From NCBI GenBank assembly GCA_964563855.1, contig CAZLYU010000003.1, positions 107,778-171,777 on the forward strand: a DNA stretch of 64,000 bases, read 5' to 3'. This document shows, piece by piece, positions 33,796 through 42,873 of this stretch. The notes under the pieces are model-generated. The model made no database searches, was not told where the DNA came from, and was given only the letters and a program-made list of their open reading frames with translations. The stretch is from JAFGRR01 sp964563855. GTDB taxonomy: Bacteria; Planctomycetota; Phycisphaerae; UBA1845; Fen-1342. Within the stretch, counting starts at the first letter, position 1. The number at the start of each line of letters is the position of its first letter. The position numbers and the translations under genes are program-made.

Positions 33796-34881
33796 ATGCA
33801 ATCGCAGATGCCCGGCAATGAACCATCGTCCGAAGTGGCGACGTCGCGCTCCGTTTCAGCGGAGCGCTGCATCGTGATCGCGGAAGACGATTTGGCCGTG
33901 CAGCGACTGATCACGCACCACGTCTCGCAAGCCGGCTTCCTGGTCTATCCGTGTGCGGACGGCTTGGCGGCGCTCAACCGACTGCAGGAGTTGGGCGAGG
34001 GCATGCTGTTGGCTGATTGGGAAATGCCCGGGATGGACGGCTTGGCGCTCTGCCGCGCCGTGCGCGAGTTGGAGGAAATGCAGGCGTTGCGTCCGACGCA
34101 CATTATCCTGCTTACCGGACACACCAACGTTGAACGGTTGGTCGAGGCTTTCGAGGCGGGCGCCAACGACTATATGACCAAGCCGTACCACAAGCTCGAG
34201 CTGCTCGCCCGACTGCATGCCGGAGAGCGCATGCAACGGATGATGCGCGAACTGCTGCAGCAGCGGATCGAGACGCACCGTGCCAGCGCCAGCCTGTTCA
34301 TGCTGAACCAGCGCCTCGAACGGTTGGCGTCGACCGATACGCTGACCGGTCTCAGCAACCGCCGAGCTGTCTTCGAGCGCTTCGAACAGATGTGGGAGTA
34401 TTCGCGCCGGAACAACGCCGCGCTTGGCTGCCTCATGCTCGACGTCGACCGCTTCAAGAGCGTCAACGACACTTACGGGCATCAGGCCGGCGACGCCGTG
34501 CTCGCGACGGTCGCGAAGGTCTTGCGAAAAAGCTTGCGCTCGTACGATGTCTGCGGGCGATTTGGCGGGGAAGAGTTCATCGTGATCTGCCCCGACGTCA
34601 CCCGCGCGTCGCTCCAACTGCTTGGCGAACGCATTCGCGAGGCCGTGGCGAAGCAGAGTATTCATCACGCCCCACACACGCTGCGCGTCACCATCAGTGT
34701 CGGCGGGGCCTACCGGCTCGACAGCCACGGAAACCCCGACGCGCTCACGGCGGATGCCGACGCCCAGCTCTATCACGCGAAAGAAACTGGCCGCAATCGT
34801 GTCTGCATTGCAGGTCTCGCGGCCGGGATGGCCCCGTCGCCCGCCGCTAACCAACCCGTCGAGCACAGCGTCACTGACTGA
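33796..34881 (+). CDS. Receiver-GGDEF diguanylate cyclase (PleD-like)
   Basis: Makes the second messenger cyclic di-GMP. Residues about 24-150 are an intact receiver: IAEDD, the phospho-acceptor Asp in LLADWEMPGMDG, Thr in LLTGHTN, and Lys in YMTKPYHK. The GGDEF domain (about 180-345) has GLSNRRAVFERF, LMLDVDRFKSVND and the active-site GGEEF; an RxxD inhibitory site (RSYD) sits five residues before it, so product feedback is expected. One phosphorylation should thus switch it on. No partner histidine kinase is adjacent. 133 bases separate it from the divergent priA. Confidence 0.94.
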   Translation: MQSQMPGNEPSSEVATSRSVSAERCIVIAEDDLAVQRLITHHVSQAGFLVYPCADGLAALNRLQELGEGMLLADWEMPGMDGLALCRAVRELEEMQALRPTHIILLTGHTNVERLVEAFEAGANDYMTKPYHKLELLARLHAGERMQRMMRELLQQRIETHRASASLFMLNQRLERLASTDTLTGLSNRRAVFERFEQMWEYSRRNNAALGCLMLDVDRFKSVNDTYGHQAGDAVLATVAKVLRKSLRSYDVCGRFGGEEFIVICPDVTRASLQLLGERIREAVAKQSIHHAPHTLRVTISVGGAYRLDSHGNPDALTADADAQLYHAKETGRNRVCIAGLAAGMAPSPAANQPVEHSVTD

Positions 34882-34905
34882 CAGCGCTCGCGCCGCAGCG
34901 ACAAC

Positions 34906-35832
34906 TCACGCCGCCCCCGACGCCCGCGACCAGCGATCCGCGTACGCGACCGCCGCGGCGATCGTCTGCGTATGGATCTCGACGGTTTCTTCGATGTTCG
35001 GGCAATAGCCGCCGCCCATGACGACCGCCACCGGCAGCCCGATCCGTCCGCACAGGTCAAACACGATCGCGTCGCGCGTCGCGAGGCCGACCTGCGTCGC
35101 TGCGAGCTTGCCGAGCCGATCGCCTTCGTACGGGTCGGCCCCGGCGACATAGACCGCCAGATCTGCTGCGGCGCGTTCCAGCGCGTAGCGCACGCCGCGG
35201 TTCACGGCTTCGAGGAAGAGGTCGTCATCGGCGCCATCGGGCAGCGCAATGTCGAGATCGCTGCTCGATTTGCGGAACGGAAAGTTCTTTTCGCCATGGA
35301 CCGACAATGTGAAGACGCTGTCGTCATCCATGAAGATGTCGGCCGTGCCGTTGCCCTGATGCACGTCAAGATCGAGCACCACCGCGCGTCGGATGCGACC
35401 CCGCGCCTGCAGGTCGCGGAGCGACACCGCAGCGTCGTTGAACACGCAAAAGCCCATGCCTGCGTCGCGCGTGGCGTGATGCGTTCCACCAGCCAGGTTC
35501 GCCGCCGCCCCGTCGCTCAAAGCGGCTTCGCACGCGGCCAGCGTCGCACCGGTGGAGCGCCGCGAGCGCTCCACCATCTCGAGCGACCACGGGAAACCAA
35601 TGCGTCGCACTTCGGCCGGCGCCAGCGTCCCTGTCGTCACCCGCTCGATGTAGTCGCGGCAATGGGCGCGGAGCAGTTGCTCATCACTCGCGGCCGGCGG
35701 AACCCGCAACGCGCTCGGCTTCACCAGCCCGAGCGACAAGACGCGCTGCCGCAACAACGCGTACTTGCTCATCGGAAAGCGGTGATTCGCCGGAAGCGGC
35801 AGCACAAACGTGTCGCAGTAATAGGCGTTCAC
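34906..35832 (-). CDS. Histone-deacetylase-family (acetoin-utilisation type) deacylase
   Basis: Zinc-dependent amidohydrolase of 308 residues; the GTG at 35832 is chosen since the product then begins VNAYYCDTFVLPLP, the standard family opening, with CGAGG near it. Zinc ligands are in LDLDVHQGNGT and the Asp of VAGADPYEGD; the catalytic His pair lies in GGTHHATRD, and GGGY closes the site. Bacterial members remove acyl groups from polyamines, acetoin-pathway enzymes or proteins; the substrate cannot be told. It is divergent from nadC. Confidence 0.87.
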   Translation of the reverse strand: MNAYYCDTFVLPLPANHRFPMSKYALLRQRVLSLGLVKPSALRVPPAASDEQLLRAHCRDYIERVTTGTLAPAEVRRIGFPWSLEMVERSRRSTGATLAACEAALSDGAAANLAGGTHHATRDAGMGFCVFNDAAVSLRDLQARGRIRRAVVLDLDVHQGNGTADIFMDDDSVFTLSVHGEKNFPFRKSSSDLDIALPDGADDDLFLEAVNRGVRYALERAAADLAVYVAGADPYEGDRLGKLAATQVGLATRDAIVFDLCGRIGLPVAVVMGGGYCPNIEETVEIHTQTIAAAVAYADRWSRASGAA

Positions 35833-35923
35833 GCCTCGAGCGTCTCCATCGGCAGACGAATGGCCCGGACTCGATTGAGTGTAGCGCACCGCGACGTCAC
35901 GGATGTCGCTATCATCGCGAACG

Positions 35924-36805
35924 ATGGCGAACTGGTCAGAACTCACGCGACAGCTCGTCCGCGACGCAGTGCAGGAAGACCTCGGCGAACGCGGCGACAT
36001 CACGGCGGCACTCCTGCAATACCCGCAGCGACGCGTCATCGCACGTCTGACCGCCAGGGCGCCCGGCGTGTTCGGCGGCGCAACCCTGGCGCCGGAAATC
36101 TGCAGCGTCTTTGCACAGCAACTGGGCGCCGATCTGAGCTTCGACGCACAGATCGACGACGGCGCCCGCGTGGCAGCCGGCGCCGTGTGCGCCACGGTCA
36201 GCGGACCAGTCGCCGCGGTGCTCACGCTCGAGCGGACCCTGCTGAACTTCCTGACCCGGCTCAGCGGCGTCGCGACGCAGACGCGCCTGCACGTCGACGC
36301 CGCCCAGGCCGCGAATCCAGCCGTCCAAGTGCTCGATACCCGCAAAACCCTCCCCGGTTGGCGCGAACTCGACAAATACGCCGTTCGTCTCGGCGGCGGC
36401 GTGAATCACCGACTGGGACTCTTCGACGCCGTCCTGATCAAAGACAATCACCTGGCCGGCGTCAGCACGTCGCAACTGGCGGAAACCATCGAGCGCTTGA
36501 TCGATCGCGTCCATGGGCCCGTGGCGTTCGTCGCGGTCGAGGTCGACACGCTCGCACAACTCGCCGAAGTCGCCCGCGTGCCCCGCGTCGGCATCGTGTT
36601 GCTCGACAACTTCACGCGCGACGACATGCGCTCGGCAGTTGCGCAACGCGACGATCTCAGACGCGAGTCGAAGCTGCTCTTGGAAGTCAGCGGCGGCGTG
36701 CGACTCGACAATATCGGAGCCATCGCAGCCACCGGCGTCGACCGGATCTCCGTCGGCGCCCTCACCCATTCCGCCCCGGCGCTCGACCTGGCGCTGGACA
36801 TGTAG
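35924..36805 (+). CDS. nadC: Nicotinate-nucleotide pyrophosphorylase (carboxylating)
   Basis: Converts quinolinate and PRPP to nicotinate mononucleotide in NAD synthesis. The 293 residues show VQEDLGERGDITAALL, the PRPP/quinolinate site TRKTLPGWRELDKYAVRLGG (a 20-residue run) then VNHRLGLFD, and the barrel end EVSGGVRLDNI. A TATCAT hexamer ends eight bases before the ATG and no ribosome site is visible, so the transcript may be nearly leaderless. It opens a likely operon with argB 64 bases downstream. Confidence 0.95.
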   Translation: MANWSELTRQLVRDAVQEDLGERGDITAALLQYPQRRVIARLTARAPGVFGGATLAPEICSVFAQQLGADLSFDAQIDDGARVAAGAVCATVSGPVAAVLTLERTLLNFLTRLSGVATQTRLHVDAAQAANPAVQVLDTRKTLPGWRELDKYAVRLGGGVNHRLGLFDAVLIKDNHLAGVSTSQLAETIERLIDRVHGPVAFVAVEVDTLAQLAEVARVPRVGIVLLDNFTRDDMRSAVAQRDDLRRESKLLLEVSGGVRLDNIGAIAATGVDRISVGALTHSAPALDLALDM

Positions 36806-36869
36806 CCCCGGTTTTCTAACACTGTGGTGCTCGACCGCGGTGTCCACCCCCATGTGCGCGAGTTGCTGA

Positions 36870-37793
36870 ATGCAAGACGTATCATTGCTCCTGCAGGCGC
36901 TGCCCTACATCCGGCTCTTCCGCGACAAGCTCTTTGTCGTGAAGTTCGGCGGCGAACTGCTGCAAGATCACGAACACCTCGACGCCATCGCCAGCGACCT
37001 GACGCTGCTCTCAATGGTCGGAATCCGACTCGTCGTCGTGCACGGCGGCGGACCGCAGGCTAACCAGCTCAGCGAAAGTCTCGGCTTCAAGCCGGAACTC
37101 ATCGGCGGGAGACGCGTGACCGATGCCGCGGCGCTCGAGGTCGCCAAGATGGTCTTCGCCGGCAAGATCAACACCGAGATCATCAGCGCCCTGCAAAAGC
37201 ACGGCGGCCGCGCCGTGGGGCTGACCGGCGTCGATGCGGGGTTGGTGCGCGCGCACCGACGGCCGGTCACCAAGGTCGTCGAAGATGGACAAGAGCGCGA
37301 GATCGACTTCGGCTATGTCGGCGACGTCGACGAGATTGATCCGCAGGTCTGTCATGACCTCGTGACGCGCGGCTTCATCCCGGTGGTCAGCTCGCTCGCG
37401 TCGGATGCGAAGGGCGAGATTCTCAACATCAACGCCGACACCGTCGCCGCCGAGATCGGCATGGCGATGCGGGCTGAAAAACTGATCGTGATGACCAGCG
37501 TGCCCGGCGTGTACAAAGACTTCTCGAAGAAGGGTGAGATCTTCTCCGTGCTGACCGCTTCCGAAGCGCATCGTCTGATTCGCGACGGCATCGCCGGAAA
37601 GGGCATGGCGCCGAAACTTACCGCATGTGCACGCGCGGCGCTCGGCGGCGTACACGAAGCACACATCATCAACGGCCTGACGCGTCACTCGCTCTTGCTC
37701 GAAACCTTCACGCAAGGCGGCGTGGGCACGATGGTCGTGCAATCGCGCGACGCCGTTGTCGCCCCAGATACAGCTGCCGAAACCCAACGATGA
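36870..37793 (+). CDS. argB: Acetylglutamate kinase
   Basis: Second step of arginine synthesis: phosphorylates N-acetylglutamate. At 307 residues it has LPYIRLFRDKLFVVKFGG, the VVVHGGGPQ glycine-rich loop, GKINTEIISALQKHG and VPGVYKD, all typical of the amino-acid-kinase family. Its TGA overlaps the start of the M20 deacylase as ATGA, so the two are translated together. An N-terminal arginine-feedback helix is short or absent. Confidence 0.96.
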   Translation: MQDVSLLLQALPYIRLFRDKLFVVKFGGELLQDHEHLDAIASDLTLLSMVGIRLVVVHGGGPQANQLSESLGFKPELIGGRRVTDAAALEVAKMVFAGKINTEIISALQKHGGRAVGLTGVDAGLVRAHRRPVTKVVEDGQEREIDFGYVGDVDEIDPQVCHDLVTRGFIPVVSSLASDAKGEILNINADTVAAEIGMAMRAEKLIVMTSVPGVYKDFSKKGEIFSVLTASEAHRLIRDGIAGKGMAPKLTACARAALGGVHEAHIINGLTRHSLLLETFTQGGVGTMVVQSRDAVVAPDTAAETQR

Positions 37794-38896
37794 GTAGCCC
37801 CCTCGACTCCATCCCGCTCTTGCAGCGTCTGCTCGCTGCGAAGAGCTACTCCGGCGAGGAGCGCCTCGCAGCCGATGTCCTCGAAGCTGCACTGCGCGAC
37901 ACGCACGGCGGGTTCGACGTGCAGCGCATCGGCGACAACCTCGTCTGCACCAAAGGCTCCGGCGAACTCGGGCTGCTGTTCAACTCGCATCTCGACACGG
38001 TGCCCGCATCGCCGCGCTGGACGCGCGACCCGTGGTCGGCGGACATCGAAGAAGACAAACTCTTCGGACTCGGCGCCACCGACGCCAAAAGCTGCGTTGC
38101 AGCGATGGCGGCGGCCTTCGTCGCCGCGCCCGATCCCGGATCGGCCGGCCGCCTGATCTTCACCGCCACGACCGAAGAAGAAACCGGCGGCATGGGCAAG
38201 CCCAATGGCATGGAGACCACGTTGCCGATGCTCGGCAAGCTGGCGGCCGGCGTGATCGGCGAGCCCACCGCGCTCAACGTCTGCAACGGCCAGCGCGGCA
38301 TGGTGCGGCTGGTGCTGCATGCCGAAGGGCGCGCCGGTCACGCGTCGCGCCCGTGGGAAGGCGAAAACGCCATCGAAAAGGCGGCTGAAGACATCGTGGC
38401 GCTGCGAGCGCTGGCGGCGACGCTCGGCGAAACACGACGCGATCCGCTGCTCGGCCCACCCACCATCCAACCGACGATGATGTCGGCGGGCACCGCGAAG
38501 AACGTCATTCCCGATTACGCTGAGATCACGCTCGACGCCCGCACCACACAAACCTGCGACAACCGCGCGATGATCGAGGCTATCAAGCAAGCGGTGCAGA
38601 TCCGCGTCGAGGTGATCAGCGAGCGCTTCAAGCCCGTCGGCACGCCCGACACCGAGCCGATCATTCGCGCCGCGCGACACGCGCTGCCCGCCGCCGAACT
38701 GCGCGCCTTTGGCGGCGTGTCTGATCTCTACTTTCTCACGCAGACGCCGGACGGACCGACGCCGTGCTGCCTGATCGGTCCCGGAGACGGTCGGCAATCG
38801 CACCAACCCGACGAGTTTGTCTCGATCAGCAACGTCCGGAAGGCGGTCGACGCTTACACGACCATCGCGGCCTCGTTCTGGGAGCACCTCGGATGA
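37790..38896 (+). CDS. argE: M20-family deacylase, probably acetylornithine deacetylase
   Basis: Zinc aminoacylase of 368 residues placed between argB and argH with ATGA overlaps on both sides. Metal ligands are in NSHLDTVP, GLGATDAKS, the catalytic Glu pair in TTEEETGGMG, the Glu in IGEPTALN and the late His in SHQPDEFVS. The dimerisation lid includes GHASRPWEGENAIEKAA. Context favours removal of acetyl from N-acetylornithine (or acetylcitrulline); DapE or CPG2-type activity is a weaker alternative. Confidence 0.85.
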   Translation: MSSPLDSIPLLQRLLAAKSYSGEERLAADVLEAALRDTHGGFDVQRIGDNLVCTKGSGELGLLFNSHLDTVPASPRWTRDPWSADIEEDKLFGLGATDAKSCVAAMAAAFVAAPDPGSAGRLIFTATTEEETGGMGKPNGMETTLPMLGKLAAGVIGEPTALNVCNGQRGMVRLVLHAEGRAGHASRPWEGENAIEKAAEDIVALRALAATLGETRRDPLLGPPTIQPTMMSAGTAKNVIPDYAEITLDARTTQTCDNRAMIEAIKQAVQIRVEVISERFKPVGTPDTEPIIRAARHALPAAELRAFGGVSDLYFLTQTPDGPTPCCLIGPGDGRQSHQPDEFVSISNVRKAVDAYTTIAASFWEHLG

Positions 38897-40260
38897 GCGT
38901 GGCGGACAAGGATCCCGCGCTCAAGGCGATCCACGTCTCCATTCAGTTTGACCGCGCGCTCTGGCGTGAAGATCTCGCCGGCTCGCACGCGCATGTGGCG
39001 ATGCTCGGCAAGCAAGGCGTGCTCGACCACGAAGAAGTCGCTGCGATCACGGCGGGGCTGAACCAGATTGCGAGCGAGATCGACGCGGGAACGTTCGTGT
39101 TCCGCGACGACGATGAGGACATTCATCTCAACATCGAGCGCCGGCTGCGCGAGATTGTCGGCGACGTGGGCGGGAAACTGCACACGGGCCGATCGCGCAA
39201 TGACCAGGTCGCCACGGATATTCGCTTGTGGTGCCGTGCGCGGGCCGATGAATTGGTCGCCGATTGCGGTGCGCTGGCGGGCGTACTGCTGGATGTCGCG
39301 CAGCGCGAACTCGACGCCGACACCGTGCTGCCCATGTACACGCACCTGCAGCGCGCCCAACCCGTGTTGCTGGCGCACCACCTGCTCGCACATCTCGAAA
39401 CGCTGGAGCGCGATCGCGACCGGTTGCTCGATGCGCGAACGCGTTTGAACGAGTGCCCGCTCGGAGCCGGCGCCGGGGCAGGTAGTGGCTTTGCCGTCGA
39501 CCCCGCGCACAGCGCTGCGCTGCTCGGTTTCGACCGCGCGTGTCGCAACTCGCTCGACGCGGTCGCGGCGCGCGACTTCGCGGCGGAGCTGCTGAGCGTG
39601 TTGGCGCTGCTGATGACGCATCTCTCGCGGATCAGCGAGGAACTGATCTTGTGGACCGCACAGGAGTTCCGCTTCGCGACGCTCGACAACGCCACCACGA
39701 CCGGCAGCTCGATCATGCCCCAGAAGCGCAACCCGGACGGCGCCGAACTGGTGCGCGGCAAGACGGGGCGCGTCATCGGACGGCTGACCGGCCTGCTCGC
39801 CACCATGAAGGCGCTGCCGCTGGCGTACAACAAAGACCTGCAAGAAGACAAGGAAGCGCTGTTTGACTCGGTCGAGACCGCGCGACTCGCTTTACGCGTC
39901 ACGCGGGCCATGCTCGCGGGCGTGACGTTCGATCGCGATCGCACGCGGGCGGCGGTCGAGCAGGTCGACGGCTACGCCAACGCCACCGAACTGGCTGACT
40001 ACCTTGCAGCACGCGGCGCGCCATTTCGCACGGCGCATGGGTTGGTGAAGGAGCTGGTCGACGAAGCGCGGGCCGCGGGGAAACGTCTCGAAGATCTCGG
40101 GCTGCAGCGGTTACAAGCCGCCTCGCCGCTGATTCAACCCGATGTCATGGATGCGCTCACCACCGAGGCGGCGATCGCCAGACGGGCAGCGTTGATGGGC
40201 ACCGCCAAACCACAGGTGAGCGCCGCCCTGTTCGACGCTCGGCGCCGCTGGTCGGCGTAA
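38893..40260 (+). CDS. argH: Argininosuccinate lyase
   Basis: Last step of arginine synthesis, splitting argininosuccinate into arginine and fumarate. The 455 residues contain HTGRSRNDQVATD, THLQRAQPVLLAHHLLAH and the signature GSSIMPQKRNPDGAE with the catalytic-loop serine. The N-terminus begins at IHVSIQFDRALW without the usual GGRF segment, so it is slightly short. Its start overlaps the previous stop (ATGA), closing the nadC-argB-argE-argH unit. Confidence 0.95.
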   Translation: MSVADKDPALKAIHVSIQFDRALWREDLAGSHAHVAMLGKQGVLDHEEVAAITAGLNQIASEIDAGTFVFRDDDEDIHLNIERRLREIVGDVGGKLHTGRSRNDQVATDIRLWCRARADELVADCGALAGVLLDVAQRELDADTVLPMYTHLQRAQPVLLAHHLLAHLETLERDRDRLLDARTRLNECPLGAGAGAGSGFAVDPAHSAALLGFDRACRNSLDAVAARDFAAELLSVLALLMTHLSRISEELILWTAQEFRFATLDNATTTGSSIMPQKRNPDGAELVRGKTGRVIGRLTGLLATMKALPLAYNKDLQEDKEALFDSVETARLALRVTRAMLAGVTFDRDRTRAAVEQVDGYANATELADYLAARGAPFRTAHGLVKELVDEARAAGKRLEDLGLQRLQAASPLIQPDVMDALTTEAAIARRAALMGTAKPQVSAALFDARRRWSA

Positions 40261-40273
40261 CGCGTACGCATCG

Positions 40274-40543
40274 TCAGCGAACAACGACAAACAAACCGAA
40301 CGCGAGCAACAGCAGCACGACAGTGACGATGATCCACGTCGGCGTGCGGCGGGTCGCACTGCGATCAATCCACGAGCGGCAGTGCGGACACAGCGCTGCG
40401 GATTCATGAACCGATCGACCGCAGTGCGGACAGCGGTCGACCTCGTCGTCGACGTCCGCCGCGTCTTCGCCGAACGCTTCCAGATCGCTCTCTTGCGGCA
40501 GATCATCGTCGTGAAGCAGATCGTCGTCCGGGCGCCATGACAT
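40274..40543 (-). CDS. Small zinc-ribbon membrane protein
   Basis: An 89-residue protein: an acidic N-terminus (about 1-36), a zinc ribbon with CPHCGRSVHESAALCPHC (about 38-55), then one membrane helix at 69-87 (TWIIVTVVLLLLAFGLF). It is 69 bases after the last gene of the large operon on the same strand and convergent with argH. Probably a tail-anchored metal-binding protein; function unknown. Confidence 0.72.
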   Translation of the reverse strand: MSWRPDDDLLHDDDLPQESDLEAFGEDAADVDDEVDRCPHCGRSVHESAALCPHCRSWIDRSATRRTPTWIIVTVVLLLLAFGLFVVVR

Positions 40544-40612
40544 CGACGGGAGTGTACTACAGTAGCGACTCGCGTGAGGTCCGGATCAAACGCGCGTGAC
40601 GACCGTTCGCAA

Positions 40613-41848
40613 CTAGGGGGTCGCGTCGGGACGTGTGAGTCGCGGCCGCATCCAGACGACGTGATCGCCGATGTCGAGCTCGGCGCCGTAGTCGACTTCG
40701 AGCGTAAGTTCGCCAACGTCGGTCAGGTCGAGATCGATCGGCTGCGCGTCGGCGTGGGGTGCGACTTCCGCTTCGAACGCCAAGCGCTGATCGGTCCAGA
40801 CGCGGACAACGGCCGCCCCGCCGACCGGGGTGGGCAGCACGCCGACGCGCCCCATGAACCGGGAGTAGGCGCCCGCCAGTCGATACCGCAGCCGGCTGCG
40901 GCTGTGCATGACGATCGCAGACGCCACCGGCTCGTCGCGCCACGTGACGGGCGATCCGAACAGCGTTTCATCGACGCCATAGCTCCACGCTCGGCCGAGC
41001 AGTGGGTCGTACTCGAAGCTGGTCGGTTCGAGTTCGGTGAGCAACGTGACGTTGGCGCCGCGGCAGCGCACTTCGCGGAGCCGGTCACGCGGGATGACGA
41101 CTTCTCCCAGCGTGGGCGACTGAATGTTGATCCGCTGCTGGTCGACACTCGACACGCTTCCAGCGATCACTTGCCCGGTCGTGAGCGTGCAGCGGCAGTC
41201 GGCGACGCGAGACGCCGCGTTCGCGCGTGCGACCGCCGCGACGCGGTCCCATGGCACGCGCGTTTCGCGGTTGTTCCATTCGAGCAGCGCGCCTTGCCCA
41301 TCCATCCTCAGCAAACGTCCGCGAAGCAAGAGCGCATCCGCACCGCGCGCCACCAGCAGCGCGTCTTCGGCGGCCGTGTCAGCGTCAAAGTCGGCGAGCC
41401 GCTCCTGCGCCAGATCCTGCAGTGCGGCGCGGGTGAGGCCGTGAAGCTCGGTCACGTCGAGCGTGAACGATCCGACCATCGTCTCCACCGTCAGCCCGTC
41501 GGTGTCGCGGTCGACGATGTCGCCTCGCAGACGGGTATCGTCGACGAACTTGACGATGAAGGCGCCGCTAGCTGCGTCGCGCACAACGGCCTGGTTCAGC
41601 GTGAGTCGAGCGACTTGGTCCCACGGAATGGTCTGCTCGCCCGCCGCGCTCGCCACACCCACGTCCGGCGTCCACTCGACGAGCGCCCCGTTGATCCGCT
41701 GGCCGCTGTGCAGCTCAATCGTCACGGGTTCGCGATTCCAGGAGTCGACGCTGGGCTGGGGGGTCGGCTGCCCGTTCGACGCCGCCGCGCCGAGCACGCC
41801 GAGCATGACGAGCCAGCCGAGTCGAAGCGCGTGGGGTGCGGCGCTCAT
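40613..41848 (-). CDS. Secreted NPCBM-domain protein
   Basis: A 411-residue exported protein, last of the large operon. Signal peptide about 1-25. Residues 40-250 contain several SH3-like or beta-strand units (IELHSGQRINGALVEW, then a similar TTGQVIAGSVSSVD later), and the last 140 residues match NPCBM, the carbohydrate-binding-module-like fold of glycosidases (YSRFMGRVGVLPTPVGG, then LDLTDVGELTLEVDYG). No catalytic domain is present. Its ATG overlaps the previous stop by one base (TGATG). It may bind envelope polysaccharide; this is an inference. Confidence 0.78.
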   Translation of the reverse strand: MSAAPHALRLGWLVMLGVLGAAASNGQPTPQPSVDSWNREPVTIELHSGQRINGALVEWTPDVGVASAAGEQTIPWDQVARLTLNQAVVRDAASGAFIVKFVDDTRLRGDIVDRDTDGLTVETMVGSFTLDVTELHGLTRAALQDLAQERLADFDADTAAEDALLVARGADALLLRGRLLRMDGQGALLEWNNRETRVPWDRVAAVARANAASRVADCRCTLTTGQVIAGSVSSVDQQRINIQSPTLGEVVIPRDRLREVRCRGANVTLLTELEPTSFEYDPLLGRAWSYGVDETLFGSPVTWRDEPVASAIVMHSRSRLRYRLAGAYSRFMGRVGVLPTPVGGAAVVRVWTDQRLAFEAEVAPHADAQPIDLDLTDVGELTLEVDYGAELDIGDHVVWMRPRLTRPDATP

Positions 41849-42873
41849 CACTCTTCCTCAGCGAGCGCGCGGTAGTACTGCTCGACGAGCGTGCGGTAGC
41901 GAGCCGGCGCCCGTTCGCGAAGGTCCTGCAAGATCGCTTCGCGCTCGGCCGGAGGCAGCTCGCCCCAGCTCTCGCCCGGCAGGATTGGCGCCGGGGCCCT
42001 CAGCTCGCCAATCTCGCCGGCGCCGGTTCGCTCGGTCGACGCCCCCGCTGGCGCTCCACTCGCCGCCCCCGAAGCGGAGGCGCTCGCCTGTTGCTGTTGC
42101 TGCTGTTGCTGACGCTGTTGGTTCTCTTGCTGCTGAGCTTGTTCAATGAGTTCGTCGAGCAGCGCGATCGCGCGTTCCTGCGCCGCTTGCACCTGATCAC
42201 CCGCACGCGACTCAATCAGACCGCCGGACGCCGACAGCATGTGCTCGCGGGCGGCGTCGAGTTTGGCGAGACCGCCCGACTCGAGCTGTTGTAGAAGCTG
42301 CTGCGCCGCGAGCCGTACGCTCTCCGGCGCGTCGGCGTAGCGTTCAAGCAGACCTGTCGCACGCCGCGCCGCTTCGCTCATCCGACTCCCACGGATGCTC
42401 GAGAAGACGCTCAGGAGCGCGATCTCCGCAGCGATCGGGGTGTGCTGTTCGAGCACTTCGGTTGATGCGTCGGCAAGCGCCGCATCGAAACGCGCCCACT
42501 GCTGCAGTTGCGCGAGCGCCGCCATACGCAGCGCAGCCGCGTTTGCGGCCAGGTAGGGATCAGCCGCCTGCATCAACGGTTCGAAGCGTGCGGCGGCGCG
42601 CTCCATGTCGCCGCCAACAAACGCCGCGCGTGCTTCCTGAAAGGCGTCATTCATCGCACTGAGCGCATTTGGAATGAACGCCGCGGCATCGAAGTCGGCT
42701 CCGCGCTCCCGCCACGTGAGCTCGAGCATCATTGCGACGTCTCGCGGCGCGGCCTGAGCGGCATGCTCAACGAACGCCGCATTCACCGCATCAAGGGTCG
42801 GCGGCGACGAGGGCGCCGTCGTTGTGGCGAGCGCGCTGACGATCACGAGGCAGGCGGCGGCGCTGAACATCAT
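41848..42873 (-). CDS. Exported helical protein with Gln-rich linker
   Basis: A 341-residue exported protein. Signal peptide about 1-20. Residues 30-215 are helical and TPR-like (NDAFQEARAAFVGGDMERAA). A low-complexity Gln then Ala/Ser/Gly segment lies at about 245-285, and the last 50 residues are again helical (PAERE, then YRTLVEQYYRALAEEE). The gene overlaps both neighbours by a few bases (ATGA or TGATG), so it belongs firmly to the operon. The usual BatE or BatB partner in other phyla is also a TPR protein, which may be an analogy. Confidence 0.68.
   Translation of the reverse strand: MMFSAAACLVIVSALATTTAPSSPPTLDAVNAAFVEHAAQAAPRDVAMMLELTWRERGADFDAAAFIPNALSAMNDAFQEARAAFVGGDMERAAARFEPLMQAADPYLAANAAALRMAALAQLQQWARFDAALADASTEVLEQHTPIAAEIALLSVFSSIRGSRMSEAARRATGLLERYADAPESVRLAAQQLLQQLESGGLAKLDAAREHMLSASGGLIESRAGDQVQAAQERAIALLDELIEQAQQQENQQRQQQQQQQQASASASGAASGAPAGASTERTGAGEIGELRAPAPILPGESWGELPPAEREAILQDLRERAPARYRTLVEQYYRALAEEE
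42084..42170 (-). repeat. CAA/CAG codon tract coding poly-Gln
   Basis: On the minus strand a run of Gln codons (mix of CAA and CAG) encodes the Gln-rich linker of the protein at 41848-42873. The mixed codons argue for a selected linker more than a fresh slippage tract, although length variation is possible. Confidence 0.7.

Noticed and set aside
34972..36819. A 615-codon plus-strand open frame across the deacylase and nadC
   Set aside because: It runs antisense to one known gene and out of frame with another, and has shadow composition.
42084..42170. Poly-Gln tract as a fresh microsatellite or assembly artefact
   Set aside because: Codons are mixed CAA and CAG and the frame is intact, so it reads as normal coding sequence.
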